Shown here piece by piece: positions 53,110 to 63,895 of a stretch of 64,000 nt of DNA. Source of the stretch: Acanthosepion lycidas. Taxonomy: Eukaryota > Mollusca > Cephalopoda > Sepiida > Sepiidae. Where the stretch lies: positions 105,292,550 through 105,356,549 of the forward strand of contig OZ010588.1 in the NCBI GenBank assembly GCA_963932145.1. The letters run 5' to 3'. Both the position numbers and the translations under genes were made by a program. The notes under the pieces were generated by a model. The model had not been told where the DNA came from and searched no databases. It worked only from the letters and a program-made list of their open reading frames with translations. Every line of letters starts with the position of its first letter. The first letter of the stretch is position 1.

Positions 53110-53405
53110 ACTTGGGTGGACCTAAAAAAGAAATCAAGGTTAACCCCGTTCAGCGCGTATGTAAATTCAATTTTTGTTGCTTTTTGTAATGACCTGCAAA
53201 TGCATGTTCTAGGATTTTTCCTTTGTCGCTTTCGAATTTTCTATTTTTCCTGTCGTTTTCATGCTGTCAGTCGTTATCTTCTGGATTTTGAATTTCTATT
53301 CTCTCATTTTTTTCGTTCGTTAATAATATTTGTATTATATTCTTTCACACTCAGTAACCCCATTTCGTCTTAGTTGCCTTGTTTGGTGTGAAATGATTAA
53401 GAAAG
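53110..53405 (+). mobile_element. LINE-A 3' end
   Basis: Ends 'CTTTCACACTCAGTAACCCC' and 'GTTTGGTGTGAAATGATTAA' (53343-53400), the same terminus as 51100-51172. The preceding coding part is decayed. Confidence 0.68.
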
Positions 53406-53589
53406 TGAATTAAAGAACAAATGATTGTTTCAGGTATACCAAAAATGGGAAAAAAATATTCGTACCAGGTTATATTTTCTTTCTTTTTTGATCATTTCAG
53501 TCAGAGAAAGGCTATAAAGTCACTAAGATGTAATCCATGTAGTCGAGCTATCAAAGAGAAAAGCTCATCAGAAGATTTGATTTTTTTTT
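53406..53589. other. Short unassigned spacer with LINE-A-like trace
   Basis: 'AAAGAGAAAAGCTCATCAGA' at 53550 recalls the LINE-A 'AAAGCTCATCAGAAGAATT' stretch, antisense to the previous copy. Otherwise nothing. Confidence 0.35.
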
Positions 53590-53945
53590 TTTTACCGCAT
53601 ATCAAAATCAGTGGGTTATTTAATGCCGACAATATTTTTATTGCTGGTAATATTTTTTTCAAAAATTATTTTTGGTAATATTTTTTCCAAAAATGTATTG
53701 CTGGTAATAATGTATTTTTGGTAATATTTACAAAAATGTTTTACTGATATTAAAACCTATTTTTACACGTTTTTTCCCCAGTTTGAAGGTTATCAATTTG
53801 CCATAGCTGGGACCCTAACAGGTACTACTACCCCGGGTCAGGGTGGCCCTGAGAATACCATCAATTAAGAGGTGATTCCAGGCTTCTCAAAACCTGATCA
53901 GTGTCCTTGCTGTTGGATGTAGTTAATCAAGTTACACAGAATGGC
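53590..53945 (-). repeat. Unclassified repeat, 48290 family, fullest copy
   Basis: The plus strand shows 'GGTTATTTAATGCCGACAAT', four TTG(C)TGGTAATATTTTT subrepeats (53640-53735), then 'GCCATAGCTGGGACCCTAAC', 'GGTACTACTACCCCGGGTCA' and 'CTTGCTGTTGGATGTAGTTA'. The reverse complement joins the 5' part of 48385-48470 to the subrepeats of 385-560, so both belong to one family. Confidence 0.7.
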
Positions 53946-54139
53946 TCATGAGAAGAATTGCAATGAAAATATTGATAGAAAAGGAACAGCAGAGTTCCAT
54001 TCCATTAAGTACTTCCGTCTGTTTTTCTTTGGTAAATGAAGTTGGTAATTAAGCATTCTAAATAAGGACAGTTCTTTTGAAATATGTTTATATTACGGGA
54101 GAGATTTAATAGAAATGTATTCCTTTTATCATGTTTTTT
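53946..54139. other. Unassigned spacer
   Basis: No recognised content. Confidence 0.3.
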
Positions 54140-54370
54140 TTCTGTCTATATTTCTGATGTACATTATTTACATTATTCGGACTATTGTTCTCATCTTTGT
54201 CGCTATATTTATCACAACATTTCGGCCTTTCAGTATCTGCCTATATTTCTGAGATGAGGTATCATGTACGCTATTTACATTATTCGGACTATTGTCCTCA
54301 TCTTTGTCGCCATATATAAATAAATATGGCGACAAAGATGTGGACAATTGTCCGAATAATGTAAATAATG
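54140..54370. mobile_element. Inverted SINE body fragments forming a hairpin
   Basis: Two minus-strand 107-bp units ('CATTATTCGGACTATTGTTC' at 54171 and 'CATTATTCGGACTATTGTCC' at 54278) are followed by a plus-strand piece ('AATATGGCGACAAAGATGTG' at 54324). 54268-54316 pairs with 54323-54370 around a loop of about 7 bases (ATAAATA), with few mismatches. Confidence 0.82.
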
Positions 54371-54959
54371 TTTTTTTTTTCTGTTTTCATCAAATGCTAA
54401 AAGGTCTGAAATTCAATGCTTCTAATTGTTATCTCTCTTCATTAAAGGAAACCACATTCGTTGTTTTTAACAGAGTTAAGAACAAAAGATTGTGCAGGGA
54501 TTATGTACATTTGATTTTTAGAACAATCTATAATTTGTTCATGAAAGTCAAACATGTCAATATGAAAATTCAAACAGAGACAATAGAATATCCGGAAAAT
54601 GTTTTGTTTAGTTTTTTTTTTTTTTTTTAATGTTGTTTGAGGAAAACTACTTCCCTATGATTTAGGGAAAATGATAAAAATGTTTGATGAACAATCGGTT
54701 TCCGCCTGTTTTGAATTGATCCATTCATAACAAAAGCCGTTGGTGCACTGTTATTTTTAGCCTTTCATCTTGAGCAGCCGCTACGCGCAAAATCCAAGTG
54801 ATGTGCTGAACAATAGAACGTATTTCCTGAGACTAGAATTGAATTCTCATCTGTAAATTCACATGATCCCAGCAATAGTCGAAAATTATTCCATTCTCTT
54901 GATGCTTCACCTTTTAACCTTAACGACAATATTTTCCATCTTGCTGCTCATTGACCTAC
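54371..54959. other. Unassigned; possible upstream part of mariner remnant
   Basis: A T run lies at 54609-54630. 54780-54960 may hold the decayed part of the mariner transposase between HTH and catalytic core, but no motif is readable. Confidence 0.3.
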
Positions 54960-55215
54960 AACACATCCTCAAAAACTATTGCTCAAGAACCGAAAACAAT
55001 ATTCCACCTGCTGTACCTGACTTTTACAGGTGATGAAAAATGGGTTTAGCATGTCACCAGAAAAAAAAACAGCCATGGTTACAAAATGAGAAACCATTGC
55101 CAACACCCAAACCAGGACTCCATCCACAGAAGTGAAACCTTTGTATTTGGTGGAATATGTAATCTGGAGCATGTACGGACTAATCACCGTTGATGGTATT
55201 GTGTTGATACAAAAT
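54960..55215 (+). mobile_element. Mariner transposase catalytic-core remnant
   Basis: From 55023 one frame reads 'FTGDEKWV', a stop, 'HVTRKKKQPWLQNEKPLPTP', 'KPGLHPQK', a stop, 'NLCIWWNM' and another stop. This is the mariner pattern TGDEKW (first catalytic Asp), K.GLHPKK and .WWD (second Asp). Here the second Asp is Asn, and at least four stops are present. It is inactive. It is not near the HTH remnant at 13824 or the MADE1-like MITEs, so the three cannot be tied to one element. Confidence 0.85.
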
Positions 55216-55590
55216 ATTTTTACAATTGAAGAATTATGGCTATGTTTTCATCTACAAGCTAACTCAAGTGAAAACGGGTTTATCAAATGTCGCATTCTTA
55301 GTCATTGACCAACATTTTTAGAATTCTAAGAAGCCTCCAAAAAGAAAAATGAAGATAAAGAAATGACTGTTGGCCATTTCTAGTAATTACTAGAAAATTC
55401 CAGACGAGTTTAGAAAATATTCCAGATGATCCGAGAACCAGCGATTCTGCTAGGTGTGCGCCCTGCATCTGTTACGGCATAAAATCTAAAAGGATCCACT
55501 AAACCACCTCTATGTGCATCCCAGGAACTCACCTCAATTTTCCATGAAAAGCGATACATTGAACACAACCAATCCGTAACAGTCATGAGA
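55216..55590. other. Unassigned stretch
   Basis: No recognised family or frame. Confidence 0.3.
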
Positions 55591-55735
55591 TAGCACAAGC
55601 AATTTTTTGTTTGTTGATAATAAGGAAACAATGACATGAAATAAGTAAACAATTACGTCACCCCCCGTAAACAATGACATGCAATAAGTAAACAATGATG
55701 TCAAATAAGTAAACAATGACATCAAGCCACTGATG
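55590..55735. repeat. Short tandem 'AAGTAAACAATGACAT' repeat
   Basis: The unit AAGTAAACAATGACATGAAAT (about 21-23 bp) is repeated roughly five times between 55640 and 55730, less regularly before. Minus frames rich in 'MSLFTY' are its translation. Confidence 0.75.
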
Positions 55736-55839
55736 CATAGTCGTTTAATTTACATTATAATTAATATATTCTTATATTAATTTATTAATATAATTCTTAT
55801 TTATTATATTATTCTTATTCTGGGCCATGTGACTTGAAG

Positions 55840-56150
55840 GACACATGGCCCAGTGGATAAAGACGTTGGTCAGATGCAGTAATTAAACTCAAAGAATTTT
55901 GAGTCAGTGTTGAAACAAAACTTGCAGTTGTGAGTTAAAAGGAAATAGCTGAGTCATCCGAAAGTGGCATGGCACGGGGAACTAGAACAATCTATCCCAG
56001 TGGACGAAAGAAAGGGTTCCGTTCGAAATTCCAATAAGCTGAAGAAGGCCGGAGCGTACAACGGCCGAACTGTTGTGAATATGGCAATGAAGACGAGGAT
56101 AACAGTCCGAATAATGTAAATAATCTAAATAATGTATTCTTTCTGTAATC
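55840..56150 (+). mobile_element. tRNA-headed SINE, full length
   Basis: Head 'GGACACATGGCCCAGTGGAT' at 55839 (A box), an inserted 'TTTTGAGTCAGTGTTGAAAC', 'CAGTTGTGAGTTAAAAGG' in B-box position, 'GGCACGGGGAACTAGAACAA', 'GCTGAAGAAGGCCGGAGCGT' and 'CCGAATAATGTAAATAA'. A third near-complete copy for the consensus. Confidence 0.82.
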
Positions 56151-56369
56151 TAAATCGTATAATTGAACTATGATAGATATTAATGTAACTAGAACTTAGA
56201 TATTATTACAAAACGTATTTGTTAAACTGTTAGCGGAAATTTTATGACTAACAAGCAGAGACATATTTGTTATGCTTGACTGGGATAACATATTTTATTT
56301 TGTAGCGTTAGTTCCAGATGGCATGTAGCCAAGTGAGTGAAATGTGTCAGATTAATAACATAATGATAA
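56151..56369. other. Unassigned AT-rich spacer
   Basis: No recognised content. Confidence 0.3.
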
Positions 56370-56460
56370 CTGATAACCAGGTATTGAACTCACACTCTTT
56401 GGGTTCTGTCACCTGATCTAACTAACGTCTTTATCCACTGTGACATGGATGTAACTAACT
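56370..56460 (-). mobile_element. SINE head, minus
   Basis: The reverse complement reads 'CATGTCACAGTGGATAAAGA', 'CGTTAGTTAGATCAGGTGAC' and 'GTGTGAGTTCAATACC': head, A box and B box, without a body. It is head-to-head with the following plus SINE body. Confidence 0.8.
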
Positions 56461-56461
56461 A

Positions 56462-57150
56462 GCAGTGGAGAACTTGGAGAGGGGAATTAACAGGAGATAA
56501 CTGATAACTGACATCAATTAAACATGTCACGTGGAACTAGAACAGACTACCCCAGTAAGCGAAATAAAGAGTTAAGTTCGACATTCCAACTACCTGAAGA
56601 AGGCCGGAGCGTACAACAGCCGAAACGTTGTAATAAATATGGCAACAAAGACAAGGACAATAGTCCGAATAATGTAAATGGTGTACATAATACCTCATCT
56701 CAGAAATATAGGCAGATACTGAAAGGCCGAAAGGTTGAAATAAATATGGCAACAAAGATGAGGACAATAGTCCGAATAATGTAAATAGTGTACATAATAA
56801 CTCATCTCAGAAATATAGACAGATACTGAAAGGCCGAAACATTGTAATAAATATGGCGGCAAAGATGAGGACAATAGTCCGAATAATGTAAATAGTGTAC
56901 ATAATACCTCTTTTCAGAAATATAGACTGATAGTGAAAGGCCGAAACATTGTAATAAATATGGCGGCAAAGATGAGGACAATAGTCCGAATAATGTAAAT
57001 AGTGTACATAATAACTCATCTCAGAAATATAGACAGATACTGAAAGGCCGAAATGTTGTAATAAATATGGCAACAAAGATGAGGACAATAGTCCGAATAA
57101 TGTAAATAGTGTACATAATACCTCTTCTCAGAAATATAGACAGATAATAA
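56462..57150 (+). mobile_element. SINE with a 107-bp tandemly repeated end
   Basis: Body 'GTGGAGAACTTGGAGAGGGG', 'CACGTGGAACTAGAACAGAC' and 'CCTGAAGAAGGCCGGAGCGT' is followed by about five units of 107 bp. Each runs from 'GAAAGGCCGAAA' (56721, 56828, 56935 and 57042; the first unit, at about 56615, has 'AACAGCCGAAA') through 'AAATATGGC', 'GACAATAGTCCGAATAATGT' and 'CTCAGAAATATAGACAGATA'. The units differ by only a few bases, so amplification is recent relative to the LINE fossils. Confidence 0.92.
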
Positions 57151-58190
57151 TTTCTATATGAATAATTTTGAAAATAAGATATTTAATACCACTAAAAACG
57201 CCATTTACCTAAGATATATAGATGATATTCTCATCTTAGTTAAAAACATAGATTGATATATATATATATATGAACTCGAAAATAATCCTTTCGTAACTTT
57301 ACATATGAACTTAACAATAACAATAAGATTCCTTTTCTTGATGCATTGATTGACACCAATATTTACTATATTTACTAGCTGCACATATAAAAAAACTAAC
57401 TGGCATAAACACGTGCACTCTCAACTATAAAAGGGAATGCCCTATTACAAAATAGCGATTATACAAAATTTAATAATCCATGCAAAAGATAACTCTACCA
57501 TTTTATGCACTGAATGACATTAAACAACCTCTCATTAATAATGTGTTACCTAATTATCTTCCTCAAATAACCCTCAACATATCAACCATAATATCCCGTA
57601 ATTAAATGCATTCTAACTATAAACAAGATGAAAAAATCCCAAATAATTTCATAATGCTAATATATTCTCCACTGATCCTAGTAAAAAATAAATCTAATCA
57701 CATACTATTCTAAATTTAACACAACAAACTAAATCACTGCGATAACTCTTCTCCATCAACTAATGTTTTTCAAAAGAACAACATTGTATATCAGTTTAAA
57801 TTTCATTTGAGAGATTGTATCTCTGACAAAAAAAAAAAAAAAATATATATGTGTTGGTTTCACGAAAGCAACATTATTGAGAAGAATTACGTTACATATA
57901 TCGGATTCAAGCTCTCTTTCACAACAGTTAAAGAAACATTCACGATTTAGAAAAATATTAATTGACTATACAAGTATACACCACCATGAATATAAAAACA
58001 AAAACTTCAAATTCTCGAAGCCCTCTATATAAGAAAAATACAACCAATGCTGAATAATATTCATTATGAGAATAGTAACAAATGTTTTAAAATGTCTATA
58101 ACAGCAACCTTTTAAAATACCTAAATTGTAATTCTTTAAAAAAATTACACATCTAACAGTAATGTTTTAAAATACTTAAATCGTAATAAA
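57151..58190 (+). mobile_element. PLE remnant: RT palm to GIY-YIG
   Basis: Begins in the RT: 'LYMNNFENKIFNTTKNAIYL' and 'RYIDDILILVKNID' (57155-57255; YIDD holds the two catalytic Asp). Then a (TA)n of about 20 bases intrudes. It continues 'NKIPFLDALIDTN' (about 57318-57357), a long decayed stretch, 'FQFKFHLRDCISDK' (57790-57830), 'TLHISDSSSLSQQLKKHSRF' and 'RKILIDYTS' (57890-57980), and 'LQILEALYIRKIQPMLNNIH' (58003-58065). The order RT, linker, nuclease and end is that of a PLE branch also seen at 46590. It is broken by stops and shifts. Confidence 0.88.
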
Positions 58191-58561
58191 AAAAAAACAC
58201 AATTTTACAAATATAAATTAAGTTACCACCCTTAGAGAATTTTGGAATTAAGAGAGCGCGTTTCAAGCGTATTTACAAAATATTCACAAGCATTAATTAC
58301 ATCAATTTTTTGTCGTAGTAATTCAACCCTGCAGATGATTTTGAATGAGACTGAAAGTACTTTTGAAAATAAAAGGAACAAGAAAAACTATGGCGCCATC
58401 TTTAATGAGTTCAATAACAACATTAAGAAATTGATCTTTGTATTTGAGAGGATTAAAATAAAAAATGGACATATGTCTAGATTATTTAACAAAACATGCT
58501 TGCATGAAGATATGCTGTCTCAATGTCTGTCTGTCTGTCTGTCTCTCCCTCTCTCTCTCTT

Positions 58562-58566
<5 letters not shown>
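58191..58566 (+). repeat. 'YER...LFN' repeat, plus copy
   Basis: A frame at 58242-58510 gives 'IFNEFNNNIKKLIFVFERIK' and 'GHMSRLFNKTCLHEDMLSQ', parallel to 'NDNVIKLIRQYER...QNLSILFNETC' on the minus strand at 58620-58800. A CTGT run follows at 58525-58560. Together with the minus copy it forms an inverted pair around (TA)n. Confidence 0.6.

Positions 58567-58619
<53 letters not shown>
58567..58619. repeat. (TA)n microsatellite
   Basis: TA run at the centre of the inverted pair. Confidence 0.97.
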
Positions 58620-58621
<2 letters not shown>

Positions 58622-58835
58622 TGCGTGTTTCATTAAATAATATAGACAAGTTTTGTGTAATTATTTTAAGTAAGTTCCTTTCATATTGTCTGATAAGCTT
58701 AATAACATTATCATTGAAAGACGAAAGGAAATCACCATATTGATACATGTTTAAATCCAATCTAAGCTTTTGGCTTACATAAGCCATTATCAAACATGAC
58801 ATTTACATTTCAATATATCAAACAATACACGGACG
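58620..58835 (-). repeat. 'KLIRQYERN' repeat, minus copy
   Basis: Nearly identical to 44110-44340 in DNA. The minus strand reads 'YQYGDFLSSFNDNVIKLIRQ', 'YERN' and 'TQNLSILFNET'. See 44088. Confidence 0.7.
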
Positions 58836-58995
58836 AAACAATAATGATAGTCTGTTTTTGCTGCATGAAAAACTTCAAAGCAACGACAAACTCGTGTATA
58901 CGAGACGCGGAAGCGAAAATCGCATCGCAGCTCGTGACTTTACACATGACCACGCGAGATTGAAAACGAGAAGTATTAAGTATGGGATGCAATTG

Positions 58996-59031
<36 letters not shown>

Positions 59032-59379
59032 CGACAGAAAAAAAATTGAATAACTATATTTTCTCGCCAAACATTTTCTTCACCTATTCAGCGACGTGAT
59101 CCTAAGGGGATTAAAAGACCTAAACATGATTTATTATCAGCAGACCTAATCTTAACAACCAAAGATACATGAAGAAAACTCTTTTAACTCGGGTCACAGA
59201 AGAAAAATTTGAATAAATTTCAGATAATATAGTAAAGTAAAGCTATAGGAACAAAGAATTACTAAAATGGAAGAATGTACAGCTATCAATCAAACGAAAA
59301 GCTCACATATTGGAGACATCAAGCAAGAAAAATGGTTGGTGATTCAAAGAGAATTAGAAGCCCTGCGAGGAATTATTAT
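58836..59379. other. Unassigned, with (TA)n at 58998-59030
   Basis: Sequence at 58840-58990 is less AT-rich and unknown. After the TA tract nothing is recognised. Confidence 0.35.
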
Positions 59380-60215
59380 TGGCAGCTAAGTCTTAACAAC
59401 ATTAGACACGATGATGACAAAGTGTTAGTAAACGGAGAAAAGAAACTACAGGTATTCCGACGGAAGGTAATAATGTAAAGCAAGAAGAAAAGACTAACCA
59501 TCAATTAAAAGAAAACGGAATGCATGGTTGTTAGTAAAATGGACGACCCAAGAACTGAGCAATGAATTTGAGACATCAGTAGGCAACACCTAAATCCGAA
59601 GGTGAATTGACATAGGGAAATATGTCTTCCAAAAAAAGTGAAGCAAAGTATTAAGAAACAGGAAAATTTCGATTATAAATAAAGAAAGCAGTGCTGTAAA
59701 TATTAGTTCTCCTATATGGCAGTGAATGCCGGACAATATTCGCACAGATGAAGAAGATATTTGAAGCATCAGAAGTATGGTTCTACAGAAGCATGTTGAG
59801 GATAAAATGGACGGAACATGTGAGCAACGACAGAGTTTTAGAGAAAAAGGGAAAAAAAGGACATTTATACTTAATACCAGAAAGAGACAGTTGAAATTTC
59901 CAGGGTACATAATGAGGAAAGAGGGCTTGTAGAATTGGATACTCAAAGGACAGATTGCTGGTAACAGAGAGAGAAGAAAATAACTTGAGTGAGTCAGTGT
60001 TTGGGAGAGACAGTTGGATTTTTGGAGAATTTGATACGCACAGGACAGATTGAAGATAAGAGATATAGAGGGAAGCAACGCAAGTGAGCTTAAGAGAATG
60101 GATAGTGGGTCAGTGTTTGGGAGAGTCTGTGAAAAAACAAAAATTATGATGAGAAAGCCAGGAAGTTGTGGCAATCCTCGACGATGCACGGCACACAGAA
60201 GAAGAAGAATGTTTC
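59380..60215 (+). mobile_element. LINE-B remnant: RT from degraded YADD to C-terminus
   Basis: Plus strand, shifting frames: 'RHDDDKVLVNGEKKLQ' (59405-59450, at the position of the RT 'YADDTVL' box), 'KKTECMVVSKMDDPRTE' (59510-59560), 'MRILRIKWTEHVSNDRVLEK'-like text at 59790-59850, 'RQLKFPGYIMRKEGL' (59885-59930) and a 3' part to 60210. This is the LINE-B motif order of 41684-42193. The 241-codon frame on the opposite strand is an accident of this remnant. Confidence 0.8.
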
Positions 60216-60613
60216 GAATTTGTGTGTAACATTTTCTGTGATCTGTTGAAACATTTCTAGCACTTTTCGAAACTGGCGAGACCATTTGCGTTTGTATGCC
60301 ACTTCTACTGTACATCTTCAGATTAAAGCGTAGCTACCTGGGCTTAGCCTAGAATTGGAAGGCACTAATAGTTCTTCACATTGACAATATTACTATGCAG
60401 GGTATTTGTAACGTGTTTCTATATCATTTAGTTTTTTTAACGAAATATATTCTTAATCGTCATTGCCACGGAAAAAAAATCCAAATAAATACAATGTCCA
60501 CCCTGTACAATGCTCAAGAGCCACTTGAAGTAGAGTATTACAGAGTAAGAATTACTGTTTATGCGTATATGTGTGAAAGATGACAGTGAACGTCAGACTT
60601 GAACAGGTTAAGA
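60216..60613. other. Unassigned stretch
   Basis: No recognised family or frame. Confidence 0.3.
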
Positions 60614-61030
60614 TTATAGTGATCGGGAAATCAACGTCTTAGGCGTCGGTTCCACAGCAGCTGTTCGTAAGAAGTCGCCGCTCGAGTTGAACTTACATTT
60701 CATCATACGAAGAGATTGAGCGTGTTTCGGTACAATGTGCGTGTCACGGCGGGTCCTAGCCGCGAAGGTAAGAACTGGTGGAACAAAAGAATGTAGTTCG
60801 TTTGAAGTCTTTCTGTATAAGTTGCGATAGATCAGCGAGAGGGTGAAAAATAATTCATTATCCACAAGAACGCGTATAAACTTTTGGACTCTATCAAGAC
60901 TGGAAAGTGAAGACTGGGCAGGTCCTGCCCATATATGGTAGCAGTACGCCATTTTCGGCGTGATCTGGTTCTTGTAAAGTGCAGTTAATATAATCAAACG
61001 CATTCGGCAAAATACGTTGGATAAATTCAT
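60614..61030 (-). mobile_element. LINE-C fragment: RT C-terminal region
   Basis: A continuous 138-codon frame: 'LTALYKNQITPKMAYCYHIW', 'AGPAQSSLSSLDRVQKFIRV', 'LVDNELFFTLSLIYRNLYRK', 'TSNELHSFVPPVLTFAARTR', 'SSGDFLRTAAVEPTPKTL'. This is the RT thumb and C-terminal stretch of a CR1-like LINE. It is the best-preserved LINE-C piece, still open, but lacks the RT palm and the 'NRLPRG' end is frame-shifted ('AAVEPTPKTL' for 'AALWNRLPRR'). Confidence 0.9.
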
Positions 61031-61098
61031 CTATAGAATGAAATATAAGCTCAGACGCACAAAATCTTCACAAGACATTTCTTTTCCGTCATATTTAA

Positions 61099-61155
<57 letters not shown>
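61031..61155. repeat. Spacer and (TA)n
   Basis: About 70 bases of unassigned sequence and then (TA)n at 61100-61155 at the end of the following PLE tail. Confidence 0.9.
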
Positions 61156-61157
<2 letters not shown>

Positions 61158-61870
61158 TTGAACAATAAAAAAAAATGTTAAAAAAATTAAATTTCAGACA
61201 CACTGTGTTGTATATTAATATTTTTATTTTATTGTTTAAATTAGGTTTCTCAACTTGTTTCGAAAAAATCCTGCTTGTTTGTAGCAGTGAAATGACTATC
61301 CTTGATAAAAGTGAATTTGCTTGTTCTTTTAATTTGTTTGTTATCATTAATATTTGGTCAGTCCTTGCATTGGTCAAAAGGCCTTTCTGAAGTTCTTTTA
61401 AGGAGTGTCTGGCAGATTCATGTCTCAGATTCATGTCTCTTTAGTCATTCTGACATCGTTATTGTTTACTGGGAAGGGGGGATGTGTGTGTTATATATAT
61501 GTTATCTTTCTTTTTAAGGTGAATGATGTACGCATGTCTATATAATTGTGTGAGTGTATGTATGTGGGAGACTTCATCACCTCTGCAAGTATGTCTATCT
61601 GGTGTGGTCGAGAAATACGGGTGGGTGCATTGGTCAATGGGATTATATATTAATTTTATCTGTGCTGTTTAGTCTCTTGTTAAGTCCGTCGGGACAAAAT
61701 GTTTTGAGGCGCAAAATCCATTTGTCTTCATGTTCTAATCTTTTCCTAAGTTTATCTTTTCTGTCTATTTTTATTCTTTCAATAATATTGAATTCGCATG
61801 GCTATTAAAATCATATTTTTCTAGGCGGAAATGTTGTTCAAAAGATATTAAATTTTCGAGAGGAGCCGAC
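61156..61870 (-). mobile_element. PLE remnant: GIY-YIG C-terminus and 3' tail
   Basis: The minus strand at 61850-61690 reads in pieces 'ISFEQHFRLEKYDFNSHAN', then 'HEDKWILRLKTFCPDGLNKR', matching 'HENKWIQSLKTQYPAGLNHK' at 15100. The tail matches 14471-14940 ('CTTGAACAATAAAAAAAAAT', 'TTTCAGACACACTGTGTTGT', 'CATCACCTCTGCAAG') and ends at (TA)n. Same PLE branch as 14471-15290, independently inserted. Confidence 0.82.
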
Positions 61871-62264
61871 TTAATACGATTCCGATAATTATATTAATTC
61901 TGTAGTGGAAAAGGCCTTTAAATTTTCCAACATATTGTTTGTCATTGTGTCCATTCTAATAATTAAATTATGTTATAACTTCTACAGTTAGAGTTGTGTT
62001 AGATTTTAAAAGGAGCCATAGTGAATAAGTTAGCAAACGAATTGGTGTGTTTGATGGGGTTACGACATAGGCTCCTTTTTTTGTTACATGATTTGGAAAA
62101 TCCTGTTGTTTTTATTTTTGGTCTATTATGAGTTACTTTGACGTCTGAAATTAGCTCAACCTCTATGATTTCCATAAAGTTCTTTAGTCAACGATATGCT
62201 AAAAGGCCGGGTTCCTCGAACAAAATTTTTAGGTCTGCTTTGAGATATTTCCCAGCGACTTTTG

Positions 62265-62265
<1 letters not shown>
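61871..62265. other. Unassigned; probably upstream PLE coding remnant
   Basis: Position suggests decayed PLE nuclease sequence, but I find no readable motif. Confidence 0.35.
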
Positions 62266-62322
<57 letters not shown>

Positions 62323-62555
62323 TGAACATAGAAGTCAACACTTAGAGGCGACAGTCTGTCTCATGCTATATGCAATCGTCAGGCCACCGTCAGGCCTGAC
62401 GATTGCATATAGCATGAAACAGACTGTCGCCTCTAAGTGTTGACTTCTATGTTCACTTTTATATTTACAAACGCTCTATCTCTGATATTGAGTACTTTAT
62501 TCCATAAATATAGCACACCTTAAGACTATATTTCTTTATATATATATATATATGA
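62266..62555. mobile_element. Inverted pair of PLE terminal repeats with (TA)n at both ends
   Basis: (TA)n at 62266-62320. A left arm 62321-62385 (antisense of the terminal repeat) and a right arm 62393-62457 are reverse complements over 65 bases with one mismatch, separated by 7 bases (ACCGTCA). The right arm continues to 'TAGCACACCTTAAGACTATA' (62511-62530) and (TA)n. The unit is the same as at 5760-5986. The 65-bp arms would form a strong hairpin. Confidence 0.9.
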
Positions 62556-63688
62556 GCTAAAATATATTCTAATATATTCTTACTGCGATAAGTTAACCGT
62601 AATATAGGATAATCTTAATTTTATTTTTGTTTTAAACATTGTTACTTAATCTCTTTAATAATAATAATTTATAATTAATTAATATTAATTAATTAATATA
62701 ATAATATAGAAATTTAAAAATTTAAAGTATTCTTTTACATTCCTAAAAACAATATACACCAAATTGGCAGTCTCTCTCAGGCTCAAGTATAAGAAGTCCC
62801 ACTGTTGGCAAATCGATCGGTTTTCGATCCAATCTAGATCAAACGTTTTTTTTTTACCTTTCTATACGCAATAACATCAATTCCGTTTTCGAAATTAATT
62901 TAAAGAAAATTTAAGGTTAATATTAATTTTAATGTTATTTTACCTTTTTTTCTATCTCGATTTCACTACCTATTTATTTTTCAAAAATTTATTCGTTATT
63001 TTACTTGAATTATTTTTCTCTTTAATAACGCTTTATGCTAAAAATAATACGAAAGTTTAAAATGTATGTAGTATTCTAATTCATATTGTAAAATAAAATT
63101 TGGTTAAGTATAATTAATATGACGATATAAAGACTGAAAATCAGTTTAGTATTTTAATGTATATTATGAAGTCCGTTTCATAAAATACTGTAGTAACTCT
63201 TTTACATTCCATGAATAATTTTATCCGAGCACGGGAAGTTTTTGACATCGAAACCTTAACCTAACCCCGCCATGTTAACCGTTAAAATTCGGATTTCTCT
63301 CATTCTACGGAATTCCATTGGTTGAATTTTTCCTTCTTAATTCCATTGGTTGAATTTTTCCTTTCTTAATTCCATCGGTTGAATTTGGCCTTTCTTAATT
63401 TATATCACCTCCCTCCACCTTTTCTTCCTTTGCTTGGTCTTTTTTCCTCTTATTTCTCTTCTCACTCTCGCTGTTACTAATCACTTAGATTCCTTTCTTT
63501 CTCCACATGTATATTCTTTGTTACCTTTTATGAGAAACATTCCAAGGGGAAGATGTGCTTCGTTAACTGTATTTTGTAAAAAAATATTTTTGGTAGCATC
63601 GTGATTTCCCGCCTGATGAAGCGTTAAAATTTTTTTAAAGTTTAAACAAGATGTACAGTTTTGTAGTGGTTATATTCATGTTCTAATG

Positions 63689-63692
<4 letters not shown>
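62556..63692. repeat. Unassigned AT-rich stretch with a 30-bp tandem at 63305-63400
   Basis: 'AATTCCATTGGTTGAATTTT' plus 'TCCTTTCTT' is repeated three times (63311, 63341 and 63371). Near 63612 'CGCCTGATGAAGCGTTAAAA' recalls PLE end motifs, about 80 bases before (TA)n. No coding content is recognised in the remainder. Confidence 0.5.
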
Positions 63693-63745
<53 letters not shown>

Positions 63746-63841
63746 GAACATTGAAGTCAACACTTGGAGGCGACAGACTGTTTCATGCTAGACGCAATCG
63801 TCAGGCCACGATTGCTGTTATTTTTCTCGGCTATATGCGGG

Positions 63842-63895
<54 letters not shown>

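Noticed and set aside
56537-57088. Repeated minus-strand frames 'MSSSLLPYL..FGLSVS.YISEM' at several loci, suggestive of a gene family
   Set aside because: They are the antisense translation of the 107-bp SINE end, which is open by chance, and occur at every SINE copy.
59590-60315. A 241-codon minus-strand frame, the longest in the window
   Set aside because: It lies antisense to a LINE-B remnant whose plus-strand motifs (RQLKF..IMRKEGL, KKTECMVV) are readable. The minus translation shows no domain.
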